A stretch of 54,526 nt of DNA from Candidatus Mediterraneibacter faecavium (GTDB lineage: Bacteria; Bacillota; Clostridia; Lachnospirales; Lachnospiraceae), in contig DWVY01000058.1 in NCBI GenBank assembly GCA_019119995.1, positions 1 through 54,526 on the forward strand, written 5' to 3'. Under the pieces are notes generated by a model that worked only from the letters and a program-made list of their open reading frames with translations, was not told the DNA's origin and did not search any database. Shown here piece after piece: positions 43,870 to 52,084 of this stretch (its first letter is position 1; each line of letters opens with the position of its first letter). The translations under genes and the position numbers were made by a program.

Positions 43870-45255
43870 TTATCCAAGCATGATCTTTTTCTCAGGCAGT
43901 TCCCTGAATTTATCGCTCTTATTTGATTTCCCCGCGAATACAAGTGCCATCGTAAGCGGTCCGATCCTTCCGATATACATCAGGAGCATCAGCACCACGT
44001 GGCTTGCGCGCGTCAGATGCGGCGTCAGGTCAGCCGACAGCCCCACCGTACCGATCGCGGACGACGCCTCGTACATCAGATTCAGGAATTCGGTCTGCGG
44101 GTCGAAGATCGACATTGCAGCCACAGCCGTAAGCCAGCATGTAAATGTGATCAGTGTGATCGTGAGTGCGGACCGCACACTGTCCATATCCACTCTTCTT
44201 CCAAAGCACTCTGTGTCTTTATGTCCTCTCAGAACAGAAATGATCGTCAGGATCAGCATGGCGAACGTCGTCGTCTTGATACCGCCCGCCGTACCTGCCG
44301 GAGAACCGCCGATAAACATCAGGATACATCCCAACAGCCTGGAACTCTCCGTAAGCCCCGACTGGGAGACCGATGCGAATCCCGCAGTACGGGTCGTCAC
44401 CGACTGGAACGCGGAGGCAAGCACCTTCTCCGGGACGCTTAAGTCTTTCATCGTCTCCGGATTGTTAAACTCCAACAGGAAATATCCCACAGTACCGAAA
44501 ACGATCAGGAACGCCGTCATTGTAAGTACGATTTTACTCTGGAGTCCCAGCCTTGTAAAGATTCTTCTCCTCGCGCCTTTCTCACCGGCGCCTTTCTTCG
44601 CTGTCACGAAGATGTCATGCCATACAGGGAAACCGAGACCTCCCATCACGATCAGGAACATGGTGGTCAGACTCACCAGCGGCGAGTCCACATATCTCAT
44701 AAAACTGCTGTCCCCGATAATATCGATCCCGGCGTTGCAGAATCCCGAAATGGAATGAAATACACCGTACCAGATCCCCTTCGCCAGTCCGAACTCCGGC
44801 ACGAACTTGATCGAGAAGAGCACCGCTCCGATCCCTTCTACGATAAAAGTCCCCCGCACGATGCGGATGATAAATTTCACAAGTCCCGACAGTGTATCCA
44901 GGCCGTACGCCTCCTGGATCAGGATCCTGCCTTTCATAGATATCTTCTTCCCGAGCAGCAGGAAAAACAGTGCAGTACACGCGATCACTCCCAGACCTCC
45001 GATCTGGATGAGGATCATCACTACCACCTGCCCGAACAGAGTATACTGTTCCGCAGGGATGACTGTGACAAGCCCGGTCACACAGACCGACGTCACGGAT
45101 GTAAACAGTGCATCGATGAATTCGATAGGTTTCTGATTACAGATCGGCAGCCACAGGATAACGCCGCCCAAAAAAATCACTCCGAAAAAGCCCAGTGCTA
45201 CAATCTGCATTGTATTCAGCCTGACCCTTCTGGAGCTTTTTTCTCTCCTGTCCAT
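43870..45255 (-). CDS. ktrB: Ktr/Trk potassium channel subunit
   Basis: 461-aa membrane protein made of four M1-P-M2 repeats. The four pore loops are readable: TSVTSVCVTGL, FHSISGFCNAGI, SVTTRTAGF and SSAIGTVGL, each with the filter glycine. IGGSPAGTAGGIKTTTFA forms the gating loop region of the third repeat. It imports K+ (often with Na+) together with KtrA. AGGAGG precedes the ATG. A GC-rich leader of about 100 nt lies between its promoter and the start. Confidence 0.95.
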   Translation of the reverse strand: MDRREKSSRRVRLNTMQIVALGFFGVIFLGGVILWLPICNQKPIEFIDALFTSVTSVCVTGLVTVIPAEQYTLFGQVVVMILIQIGGLGVIACTALFFLLLGKKISMKGRILIQEAYGLDTLSGLVKFIIRIVRGTFIVEGIGAVLFSIKFVPEFGLAKGIWYGVFHSISGFCNAGIDIIGDSSFMRYVDSPLVSLTTMFLIVMGGLGFPVWHDIFVTAKKGAGEKGARRRIFTRLGLQSKIVLTMTAFLIVFGTVGYFLLEFNNPETMKDLSVPEKVLASAFQSVTTRTAGFASVSQSGLTESSRLLGCILMFIGGSPAGTAGGIKTTTFAMLILTIISVLRGHKDTECFGRRVDMDSVRSALTITLITFTCWLTAVAAMSIFDPQTEFLNLMYEASSAIGTVGLSADLTPHLTRASHVVLMLLMYIGRIGPLTMALVFAGKSNKSDKFRELPEKKIMLG

Positions 45256-45325
45256 AATATCCTCCTAATTCATAGCTCGCCCGCGAGTCCCGGCGCGGAT
45301 CCGCCCTCGCAGAGCGTATATGTTC

Positions 45326-45392
45326 GTGCGCGGACGGTTCTGCCCCGCCCGCTGCGCACTGCTATCTTAACACAGGCATATGTAAGATTCAA
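45326..45392 (-). promoter_or_regulatory. ktrB promoter and leader hairpin
   Basis: TTGAAT (45392-45387), 17 bp, TAAGAT (45369-45364) on the minus strand. The transcript would begin near 45357, and the stretch 45359-45326 can fold into a stem (GTGCGC/GCGCAC outside, GGGCGG/CCGTCC inside). The leader reaches to the ATG at 45255 and contains a further CTCGC/GCGAG hairpin. It does not match the c-di-AMP (ydaO) riboswitch core that I would expect on ktr genes. Confidence 0.5.
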
Positions 45393-45528
45393 TTTCCGGA
45401 TGCCGTTCCGGGCATTTCTTGGCGACTTCTTAACTGTATAATATTTCTATCCCGCCGAAAGCTTTTAATTTCCGTGAGCCGCAAGCCGGCCCTGCGATGC
45501 CGTCCGTTCCGTCCTGCACAGGCCGCGG

Positions 45529-45750
45529 TCAGTATATTTTTTCAATATTCCCCGCTATCCCGTACTGATCACGGAAAGCCTGAAGATCAGACTCATTCCG
45601 GATCAGCATGACTTCCTCGAATTTCCCGTCAGAAAGATTCCGAAAGCCTGCCACCTGCTCTCCGGTGCAGATGCTGCAGCGGAGGGCAGGACGTTTGAGG
45701 GCGGGGTCGTAGGTTTTGGATGGGATTGGTTTCTTCTTTCTGTGAAACAT
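45529..45750 (-). CDS. Small CxxC protein of unknown function
   Basis: 73 aa. Basic N-terminus (FHRKKKPIPSK), one CSICTG motif (CxxC), then GEQVAGFRN and FEEVMLIRNESDLQAFRDQYGI. Similar small proteins occur widely in Lachnospiraceae; some database entries carry an implausible enzyme name, which I do not adopt. The single CxxC could bind metal in a dimer. AAGGAGGT lies before the ATG and a strong promoter is upstream. Confidence 0.75.
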   Translation of the reverse strand: MFHRKKKPIPSKTYDPALKRPALRCSICTGEQVAGFRNLSDGKFEEVMLIRNESDLQAFRDQYGIAGNIEKIY

Positions 45751-45798
45751 TGGAGACCTCCTTCACATGATAACCGCAACACTCTCTTTTCTGCTTTG

Positions 45799-45827
45799 AT
45801 TATAGATGTTATCGGTTTCTTTGACAA
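45799..45827 (-). promoter_or_regulatory. Promoter of the small CxxC protein gene
   Basis: TTGTCA (45827-45822), 17 bp, TATAAT (45804-45799) on the minus strand, about 50 bp before the ATG. Confidence 0.6.
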
Positions 45828-45991
45828 TCTTATTTCTTTGCACATTAAATAATTTCTTGTTAACTTTGGTTGACAAACTTCCAACGCTTCATGGTAGCAA
45901 TTGTTGACATGCTCTGTTATTCTGTATCTGTCAGACAAAGCGCAGCGCTGCCGGCTGTCTGTATGTATTTGTTACAGGAGGAAACTATATT

Positions 45992-46795
45992 ATGACTTTT
46001 CAGGAACGACTTATTACTTTAAGAAAGCAGCAGGGGCTTTCTCAGGAACAGCTCGGGTATGCGCTCGGTGTAACCCGCCAGACTGTCTCAAAATGGGAGC
46101 TTGGCGTCACGACGCCTGAGGTGGATAAGCTGATCCAATTGAGCGACTTTTTCCATATATCTATAGATGAACTTGTCGGACGAGAGGCTCCGGAACCGGC
46201 TCCCAAAGAAGCTGAAACAGAGCAGGCGCAGACTGCCCGCGAGATCCGCTATATCCCTTACCACTGGCATTATGAATACAAGGGCCGGCGTACCCTCTTC
46301 GGGCTGCCGTTGGTTCATATCAATATCGGAAGATGGATCCCTGGGCAGAAGCTCCACCGAGCCAGAGGAGTGCTTGCCATTGGGACTTCGGCGTCGGGAA
46401 TATTTGCTCTCGGCGTTCTGTCCTCCGGAATTTTCTCCATTGGAGTGCTCTCAGCCGGTATCCCGTCTCTCGGTGCGCTCGCTGCCGGTCTGCTTCTCGC
46501 CTGCGGGGGATTCTCCGTCGGAGCCGTCGCGATCGGCGGTTTCTCATTGGGTATCTTCGCTGTCGGGGGATGCGCCATAGGCGTCTACTCGATCGGAGGT
46601 CTGGCGGTCGCCCAGAAAATCGCGGCAGGCGGAGCTGCCCACGCCCCGATCGCCATCGGCGACGCCGCAAGCGGAGAGATCGTGTTCGACATACATTCCG
46701 ACGTTATCCCTGAAGTAATACAGCGCGCGATCTTGAAGCGTTTTCCGGGGACCTGGGATATTATTGTAAAACTTTTTTCCATAGCTGTATCCTGA
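45992..46795 (+). CDS. HTH protein with glycine decapeptide repeats
   Basis: 267 aa. Residues 1-62 are a Cro/C1-type HTH (LSQEQLGYALGVTRQTVSKWE). A Glu/Ala-rich linker leads to HWHYEYKGRRTLFGLPLVHINIG (about 91-113 in pieces), and then residues 126-210 form about eight ten-residue repeats with Gly at positions 1 and 6 (G-[IVL]-[FLY]-[AS]-[IVL]-G). The repeats suggest a beta-solenoid or a membrane-associated sheet; there is no ordinary membrane helix pattern. The C-terminus (220-267) is amphipathic. ACAGGAGGAAA precedes the ATG. It could regulate the divergent CxxC gene. Function unknown. Confidence 0.8.
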   Translation: MTFQERLITLRKQQGLSQEQLGYALGVTRQTVSKWELGVTTPEVDKLIQLSDFFHISIDELVGREAPEPAPKEAETEQAQTAREIRYIPYHWHYEYKGRRTLFGLPLVHINIGRWIPGQKLHRARGVLAIGTSASGIFALGVLSSGIFSIGVLSAGIPSLGALAAGLLLACGGFSVGAVAIGGFSLGIFAVGGCAIGVYSIGGLAVAQKIAAGGAAHAPIAIGDAASGEIVFDIHSDVIPEVIQRAILKRFPGTWDIIVKLFSIAVS

Positions 46796-46832
46796 TCGTT
46801 CTTCACAGAAGTGCAGCCCGCCGCTGTCGGAT

Positions 46833-46882
46833 TTTATTCCCGCGAGCAACGAGCCAAGCGGACATGCGGGCACGTCCATTTG
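46833..46882. repeat. Second copy of the stem-loop repeat, inverted
   Basis: 48 of 50 positions match the complement of 82-131. Lies between the convergent ends of the HTH-repeat gene and the EndoQ-UvrD gene. Confidence 0.75.
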
Positions 46883-46891
46883 ACTCAGATC

Positions 46892-49800
46892 TTACAGATC
46901 AAACAGACTCATCTGCCGCCATTCCTGCTCTTTCTTCTTTTTCTCTTCATTTTCATGAACAGATACATCCGCAGGAATGGCGCCGGTAAATTCAGACTCT
47001 TCCCCGGATGTAGTCAGGATCAGTTCTTCCTTCGCCCTTGTCATTCCTACATAGAATAAACGACGCTCTTCTTCTTTGTCCGACGGATGCTTCTCATTCT
47101 CCAACGGGATCGAGCCTTTCTCCACGCCGTAGATAAATACCGCCGGGAACTCAAGCCCTTTCGAACCGTGAAGAGTCATGACAGTAACCGCGTCGGAAGT
47201 ATATTTCTTACTGCCGCAGCGCTTCAGGTCGCTCTCCACACCCAGCTCCAGCGCGTACATAAATTCCGGCATTGTCTTGTAGAAAACCGACGCCTGCAGA
47301 AGCTTCTGCATGGCAGAATCATCCGTCAGTTCCATCTCCTCCATCCACTGTTCAAGGAATTTCTGCGGCTTTTTCTTCTTATAGAACGGGCGGTATTTCG
47401 CAAGCGTGTTCCAAAGAACCTCCGCTGTCATCTCGCTCCACTCCAGTTTCCAGAAATATTTCGCGCATAATTCCATCCCGGAAATGTCGGAAATGCTGCC
47501 GGACACATCCATAGCTTCGCCCTGCCGTGTATTCTCTGATCCTTCCTGGAACGCCTCCGCCGGCTTCCCGGATTCCTCCGTCTGCTCTATAAGCCGGAAG
47601 AAGCTGAGACTGTTCTGTACAGACTCTTCGTTCAGATAATCTTCCCTCCCGGCGATCACATAAGGGATGCTCTCCGTGCGCAGGCATTTTTCCACCAGCT
47701 CTGCCTGATGATGGGTACGGCAGAGAACCGCGATCTCATCGAAGCTTCGGACTTTCTGTTCCGGGTGCTCCCATGCGGTCTGATGAGCCTCCAGCATCCC
47801 CATGCCGCCTGTCATCCGGTTGATCTCCTTTGCGATAAATATCGCCTCTCCCATAGGACTTCCGGCACGGACAATCCGCACGGGAACACCGTCTGGGCAG
47901 TTCGGATGAAGCATTTCTCTCTTCTCCACTTCCCCTGATCCTGCCGCCTGGATCGCCGCCGATGCTTCCCCTGATCCCGCTGCCTGGATCACCGCCGGCG
48001 CTTTCCCTGTTCCTGCCGCCTGGATCACTGCCGATGCAGCTCGTAAGATCTGGGGCGCAGAACGGTAATTTTCTTTCAGGCTTATAACCTCAAGGTCCCC
48101 ATATTCTTTCCCGAGACGCTCAAAGCAGGCGCTGTCCGCTCCTCGGAAACCGTAGATCGACTGATCCGGATCGCCGATCACGAACAGTTCCCTCCCCACG
48201 CGGCTCCACAGCTTCACCAGCGCAAGCTGTGCATGATTGATATCCTGGAATTCATCCACCAGAAGATAACGGAACTTCTTCTCCCATCCGTCATGAACCT
48301 GCCCGTCCTCAATACGCTGCGCCGTGCGCAGCAGAAGGTCATCGAAGTCCAACAGGTGCAGTTCTTCCTTCCTCTCTTCATAAGTCTGAAAAGCCTGCTG
48401 CCATGCCGGATCATCAATAACGCTGTCACCGGACAGCTCACCTGTAAGGGCATCCTCTACTCCGGATTTTCTGCGCGATACCTGCTCCAGAAATTTTCCG
48501 GCTTTTGCATTTATACCTGTATGGGCGATGACCTCTTCTGCCAGCAGCCGCTGCTGCGCCTCTCCCATCAGAGTAAATTCTTCTCCCTGCTCTTTCAGGA
48601 AATTCAGACAAATCGCGTGAAAGGTTCCGATCTGCATCGCACGTCCCGCCTGCTTCTTTCCTGTCTCTTTTTCAATACGCTCCCGCATCTCTGCCGCCGC
48701 CTGATTCGTGAATGTGACAGCAGTGATCTCCGCCGGGCGTACTTTCCGGTATTCCAGAAGATAGCGGAGTCTGGATACGAGCGTCTTCGTCTTGCCCGTC
48801 CCCGGTCCTGCCTTTACCGCGATATGAGGCAATGTGCAGCGGACGGCGTTCTCCTGCTCCGGGTTCAGACGCGGGGACAGACTCTGCCGCTGATCCTGCT
48901 GTTTCTCCCGGGCCTCTTCCTGTTCCGCCGGAATCTCTGTCTGCCTCTGTTCTGCCGTATCCCGCTGTTCCGTTGTATTCTGTTGGTCTGCTGTATCCCG
49001 TCGTCTTGCCGTATTCTTCCGGTCTGCTGTACTCCGCTGCCCTGCTCTCTCTGTCCTTCCTTTGCCGCTTTCCTGCGTTCCGATAAGCTCAAAGAAACTC
49101 ATCTGCCCCTCTGTATTATCCAGCTCTTCTGCGCTGAACAATCTGATCACGCCGTATTCCCCGTCAAAGCCCGGTATCCGTTCCACCTGTCCGCGGCGCA
49201 GGCGTCCGATCCCCTCAGCCACGCGCGTACCGGATACTCTGCGGATATCCTCCAGCGGAAGAGTTCTCAGGATATCAAATTCCGGTCCCAGTCTGATAAG
49301 CATTTTCTGATATTCTCTCTGCACCTTCACGCTGGCGGCTGAATGCCCGGAAGAAGCTCCGATGACTTCCGGCAGCGGCACCAGACTCTCAAACGGCTTT
49401 GCATTTTCCCGGACATATCCTTCTGCCCGGTCCGAGAGTTCTTCCACACGGTGGGACACTCCGATCGTAATCTTCCTGCCGCACACCGGGCAGATCCCGT
49501 TATATTTCAATGTATCGGACGGCGTCAGGCAGAGATTGCATTTGCGGTGTCCATCCATGTGGTACTTGCCTTCCTCCGGGAAGAACTCGATCGTACCGTA
49601 TAATCCCTCTCCGGTCTGTATGGCGCGGGACAGCCCTTCATAAGACAGCGGAATGTCAAACAGGTTCGCCTCTCTTCCCAGCTTTGCCGGAGAATGGGCG
49701 TCCGAATTGGAGATCAGCTGATACCGGTCGAGAGCGGACACGCGCCAGTTCATCGGCGGATCCGAGGAAAGCCCTGTCTCAACGGCATGGATGTACGGCG

Positions 49801-50356
49801 TAAGATCCTCAAAGCACTCTTCCACTGTATCAAATCCCGAGAACGCGCCGAACAAAGAAAAATGCGGCGTCCAGATATGAGCCGGCACATAGACTGCCTG
49901 CGGGCACAGTTCCAGAATGATCTCCAGCAGGTCATGACAGTCAAGCCCCAGGATCGGTCTTCCGTCAGAATGGATATTCCCGATCTGCTCCAGCTTGGCC
50001 GAAATCCTCTCCGCATCCTCAAGACCGGGCAGGAGGATCAGGCTGTGCACTTTACGGACTTTCCCATTCTTCTTATAAATGGAGCTGATCTCGCCTGTTA
50101 TGACAAACCGCGGGATCATTTCCCCCGGGATCACCTCGTCCTTGATCCTGTACTCATCTTTCAGCACATAGAGTCCGTCCTCTGCAGGCTCCAGCTTCTC
50201 CGCCAGTTCCTCCCTCCATGCCGGATGAGTGAAATCGCCGGTGCCCACGATATGTATCCCTTTCTTTCGCGCCCACAGATCCAGATGCTCCGGCGTGCAG
50301 TCTTTGCTCGTCGCCCGGGAATATCTGGAATGAATATGTAAATCTCCTATGTACAT
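46892..50356 (-). CDS. EndoQ-like PHP/zinc endonuclease fused to a UvrD-type helicase
   Basis: 1154 aa from ATG 50356 (AGAGGT upstream). Residues 1-265 are a PHP domain (DLHIHSRYS, GTGDFTHP, PAHIWTP, SNSDAHSP), followed by a four-Cys zinc site (C273, C276, C289, C292) and a region to about 426; this layout matches endonuclease Q, which nicks DNA 5' of deaminated bases. A Gln/Arg/Thr repeat linker (about 440-490) leads to a full superfamily 1 helicase: AGPGTGKT (516-523), VDEFQD, GDPDQSIYGFRGA, LKENYRS, TLHGSKGLEF, VGMTRAKEEL. QMSFF (418-422) ends the nuclease half and QMSLFDL ends the protein; both resemble sliding-clamp motifs. Inferred role: deaminated-DNA repair. Confidence 0.85.
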   Translation of the reverse strand: MYIGDLHIHSRYSRATSKDCTPEHLDLWARKKGIHIVGTGDFTHPAWREELAEKLEPAEDGLYVLKDEYRIKDEVIPGEMIPRFVITGEISSIYKKNGKVRKVHSLILLPGLEDAERISAKLEQIGNIHSDGRPILGLDCHDLLEIILELCPQAVYVPAHIWTPHFSLFGAFSGFDTVEECFEDLTPYIHAVETGLSSDPPMNWRVSALDRYQLISNSDAHSPAKLGREANLFDIPLSYEGLSRAIQTGEGLYGTIEFFPEEGKYHMDGHRKCNLCLTPSDTLKYNGICPVCGRKITIGVSHRVEELSDRAEGYVRENAKPFESLVPLPEVIGASSGHSAASVKVQREYQKMLIRLGPEFDILRTLPLEDIRRVSGTRVAEGIGRLRRGQVERIPGFDGEYGVIRLFSAEELDNTEGQMSFFELIGTQESGKGRTERAGQRSTADRKNTARRRDTADQQNTTEQRDTAEQRQTEIPAEQEEAREKQQDQRQSLSPRLNPEQENAVRCTLPHIAVKAGPGTGKTKTLVSRLRYLLEYRKVRPAEITAVTFTNQAAAEMRERIEKETGKKQAGRAMQIGTFHAICLNFLKEQGEEFTLMGEAQQRLLAEEVIAHTGINAKAGKFLEQVSRRKSGVEDALTGELSGDSVIDDPAWQQAFQTYEERKEELHLLDFDDLLLRTAQRIEDGQVHDGWEKKFRYLLVDEFQDINHAQLALVKLWSRVGRELFVIGDPDQSIYGFRGADSACFERLGKEYGDLEVISLKENYRSAPQILRAASAVIQAAGTGKAPAVIQAAGSGEASAAIQAAGSGEVEKREMLHPNCPDGVPVRIVRAGSPMGEAIFIAKEINRMTGGMGMLEAHQTAWEHPEQKVRSFDEIAVLCRTHHQAELVEKCLRTESIPYVIAGREDYLNEESVQNSLSFFRLIEQTEESGKPAEAFQEGSENTRQGEAMDVSGSISDISGMELCAKYFWKLEWSEMTAEVLWNTLAKYRPFYKKKKPQKFLEQWMEEMELTDDSAMQKLLQASVFYKTMPEFMYALELGVESDLKRCGSKKYTSDAVTVMTLHGSKGLEFPAVFIYGVEKGSIPLENEKHPSDKEEERRLFYVGMTRAKEELILTTSGEESEFTGAIPADVSVHENEEKKKKEQEWRQMSLFDL
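47934..48040. repeat. 36-bp in-frame tandem repeat in the helicase gene
   Basis: Three units start at 47934, 47970 and 48006, period exactly 36. They encode three copies of a 12-residue unit around IQAAGSGE directly after the helicase motif NYRS. Relatives have a short loop here. Confidence 0.8.
48945..49050. repeat. 18-bp degenerate tandem repeat in the linker
   Basis: About six imperfect units encode hexapeptides of the form T-[AT]-[DER]-[RQ]-x-[DN] between the nuclease and helicase halves. Outer bounds are approximate. Confidence 0.6.
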
Positions 50357-50484
50357 AATGATACCTCTTTCGCTTAACTGTAAAATAACTGTCCAATGCC
50401 GCTGAACATATATCTCAATCATACACCTGTAAAAATGCGGAATCAACCTTGAACAGGTTCTTGAACAGGATTACCCTTGAACAA

Positions 50485-50514
50485 TTGACACGGCGCTTTC
50501 CGTGAAGTTATAAT
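50485..50514 (+). promoter_or_regulatory. Strong promoter ahead of the leader ORF and MFS gene
   Basis: Consensus TTGACA (50485-50490) and consensus TATAAT (50509-50514) with an 18-bp spacer. A small hairpin TGCCC/GGGCA (50529-50533 with 50545-50549) lies downstream, with a T-run at 50565-50570. Confidence 0.75.
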
Positions 50515-50585
50515 GAAACCAATTTTGATGCCCTTGTACGAAGTGGGCAACAGCCAGACTTTAATTTTTTCAGGAGAATACATAC

Positions 50586-50624
50586 ATGAGATTATGCATT
50601 GCACATGCTCCGTGCAGAGTCTGA
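50586..50624 (+). CDS. Putative 12-aa leader peptide of the MFS gene
   Basis: ATG at 50586 with CAGGAGA 8 bases upstream; it encodes MRLCIAHAPCRV and a stop. Its last third overlaps the left arm of a 10-bp hairpin, so ribosome position on this ORF would decide whether the hairpin forms. This is the arrangement of attenuated antibiotic-resistance genes. The known macrolide-stalling motif RLR is not present (RLC here). Expression is not shown. Confidence 0.45.
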   Translation: MRLCIAHAPCRV

Positions 50625-50650
50625 TCCCGGGCGGGACTGACACGGAGCAT
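50605..50650 (+). promoter_or_regulatory. Attenuator-like hairpin overlapping the leader ORF
   Basis: ATGCTCCGTG (50605-50614) pairs perfectly with CACGGAGCAT (50641-50650); an inner AGTC/GACT and a CCCGGG can fold within the 26-nt loop. No T-run follows, so control of RNA folding or termination is open. 50651-50802 continues as an untranslated leader with no other gene seen. Confidence 0.5.
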
Positions 50651-50802
50651 TACAACAGATCTAAGCAGCGGGATTTTCTGCGGTATACGCCCCTCCCCCT
50701 GCACCGTCCGGTAAACGCGGCGCGCTGACAACTGACAGCCGCCGGAAGCTTCAGGCTTTGCACTTTCATTTCCATAAAAACGAAACGAAAAGGAGCAAAG
50801 TC

Positions 50803-51416
50803 ATGATAAATAAATTCACGAAACTATTTGAAGGATTACATACATTTCTCATTCTCTGGGCAACACAGGGGCTCTCCGCACTCGGAAGTTCCATGACCAG
50901 CTACGCACTTGTTATCTGGTCTTACGAACAGCACGGCTCGGCTCTTGCCTCCGCGCTTCTGACCGTATGCTCATACGCGACAGTTTTGCCGCGCTCTGTA
51001 CACTGTCTGTACTGACGCTGCTCGTCACCGGGCAGCTTGAGCTGTGGCATCTCTATGTGCTCAATGCTCTGAACGGGCTGGGAAATACATTTCAGCAGCC
51101 GGCTTCCGACGTGGCGGTAAGTCTGCTGACGCCGAAGGCACAGTACCAGAGAGCTGCCGGGATGCGGACATTTTCCAATTCCCTTGTAACGATCCTCTCT
51201 CCGGTGATCGCCACGGCGCTGCTGGGATTTCTGGGAATATATGCAGTGATGGCTTTTGACCTGCTGACGTTTGTGACAGCGTTCACCGCGCTGGCATTCT
51301 TTATCCGGATCCCGGATACCCGGCGTCAGTCCCGGGACGCGCAGACCGGGGCCCCTGCCGTCGCGGACCGGCCGGAAGAATCTGTCCTCCAGTCTGCTCT
51401 TGCAGGACTTGACTAA
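50803..51416 (+). pseudogene. Broken MFS efflux transporter gene
   Basis: The start MINKFTKLFEGLHTFLILW has AAAAGGAG before ATG 50803. The first frame reads to about TVCSYA, then shifts; the second frame resumes with IRDSFAALCTLSVLTLLV. A stretch of roughly 20-25 residues, holding the conserved loop GALSDRWDKK-like sequence expected between helices 2 and 3, is missing. After about 190 residues the gene ends at LAGLD where the IS200-type element begins; the C-terminal two thirds are absent. Relatives are macrolide/multidrug exporters of the Mef type. Non-functional. Confidence 0.8.
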
Positions 51417-51417
51417 G

Positions 51418-52080
51418 TCACAACCACCACTTCAAGTGGTGGTTTGGGTTGGCCCTCATAAGGGCCGGTTACATGCTCGCCCAAAAGGGCGGGTATCGCA
51501 AGCGTTGTTACTGGTCCGCTTATAAAGCGGTACTACTTGAATCTTCTTTCCTTGATTCTTCCGCCTGCTCTCTTATATACTTCTTTATTGCATCTTCTGT
51601 GATATTACCAATTGTTGAAACGTAATATCCTCTGGCCCAGAATGCTTTATCCCATTTGCTCTGCAATTCTGGATGTCTATCATATATCATTAGCGTACTC
51701 TTTCCTTTTAAGTACCCCATAAATTTTGAAATACTATACTTGGGCGGAATAGCTACGCTTAAATGTATATGATCTTCACATACTGCGCCATCTATAATCT
51801 CTACGTCTTTATATCTGCACAATGTAGAAATTATATCTCTTACATCTGCTTTCAACTTTCCATACAGTACTTTCTTCCTGTATTTCGGAATAAAAACTAT
51901 ATGGTATTGGCATTTCCACCGTACGTGTGATAAACTCTTATTGTCCATTTGGGACCGCCTCCTATACTAATTTTTGAGTTTGGCTTGCGACACCATTCTC
52001 ATTTTAGCATAGGAGGCTTTTTATTATATCCTACACGCTCCTGCTTACTCCATTCTCCCCAGCATAGCTGGGGGATTAGG
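51418..52080 (-). mobile_element. IS200/IS605-family insertion sequence
   Basis: One tnpA gene flanked by subterminal hairpins: 51422-51432 with 51434-51444 (AACCACCACTT / AAGTGGTGGTT) at one end, and CCCCAGC/GCTGGGG (52057-52063 with 52067-52073) at the other. There are no terminal inverted repeats or target duplication, as usual for this family. Two further stem-loops (GGCCCTCATAAGGGCC, GCCC-AAAA-GGGC) lie between the first hairpin and tnpA. Exact ends are uncertain by a few bases. It interrupts the MFS gene. Confidence 0.85.
51520..51948 (-). CDS. tnpA: IS200-type Y1 transposase
   Basis: 142 aa, full length for the family. HUH single-strand transposase that cuts at hairpin ends: the metal site is the HIH of CEDHIHLSV (about 58-66) and the catalytic tyrosine is probably in KKYIREQ (about 124). 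The beginning HVRWKCQYHIVFIPKYRKK is typical. No accessory tnpB is present. It looks intact and possibly active. Confidence 0.95.
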   Translation of the reverse strand: MDNKSLSHVRWKCQYHIVFIPKYRKKVLYGKLKADVRDIISTLCRYKDVEIIDGAVCEDHIHLSVAIPPKYSISKFMGYLKGKSTLMIYDRHPELQSKWDKAFWARGYYVSTIGNITEDAIKKYIREQAEESRKEDSSSTAL

Positions 52081-52084
52081 CTTT

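Noticed and set aside
45256..45392. c-di-AMP (ydaO) riboswitch upstream of ktrB
   Set aside because: The leader is too short and lacks the conserved core sequence elements.
50758..51416. Two separate small membrane protein genes
   Set aside because: The two frames together reproduce one MFS N-terminal half with a missing segment, so they are one broken gene.
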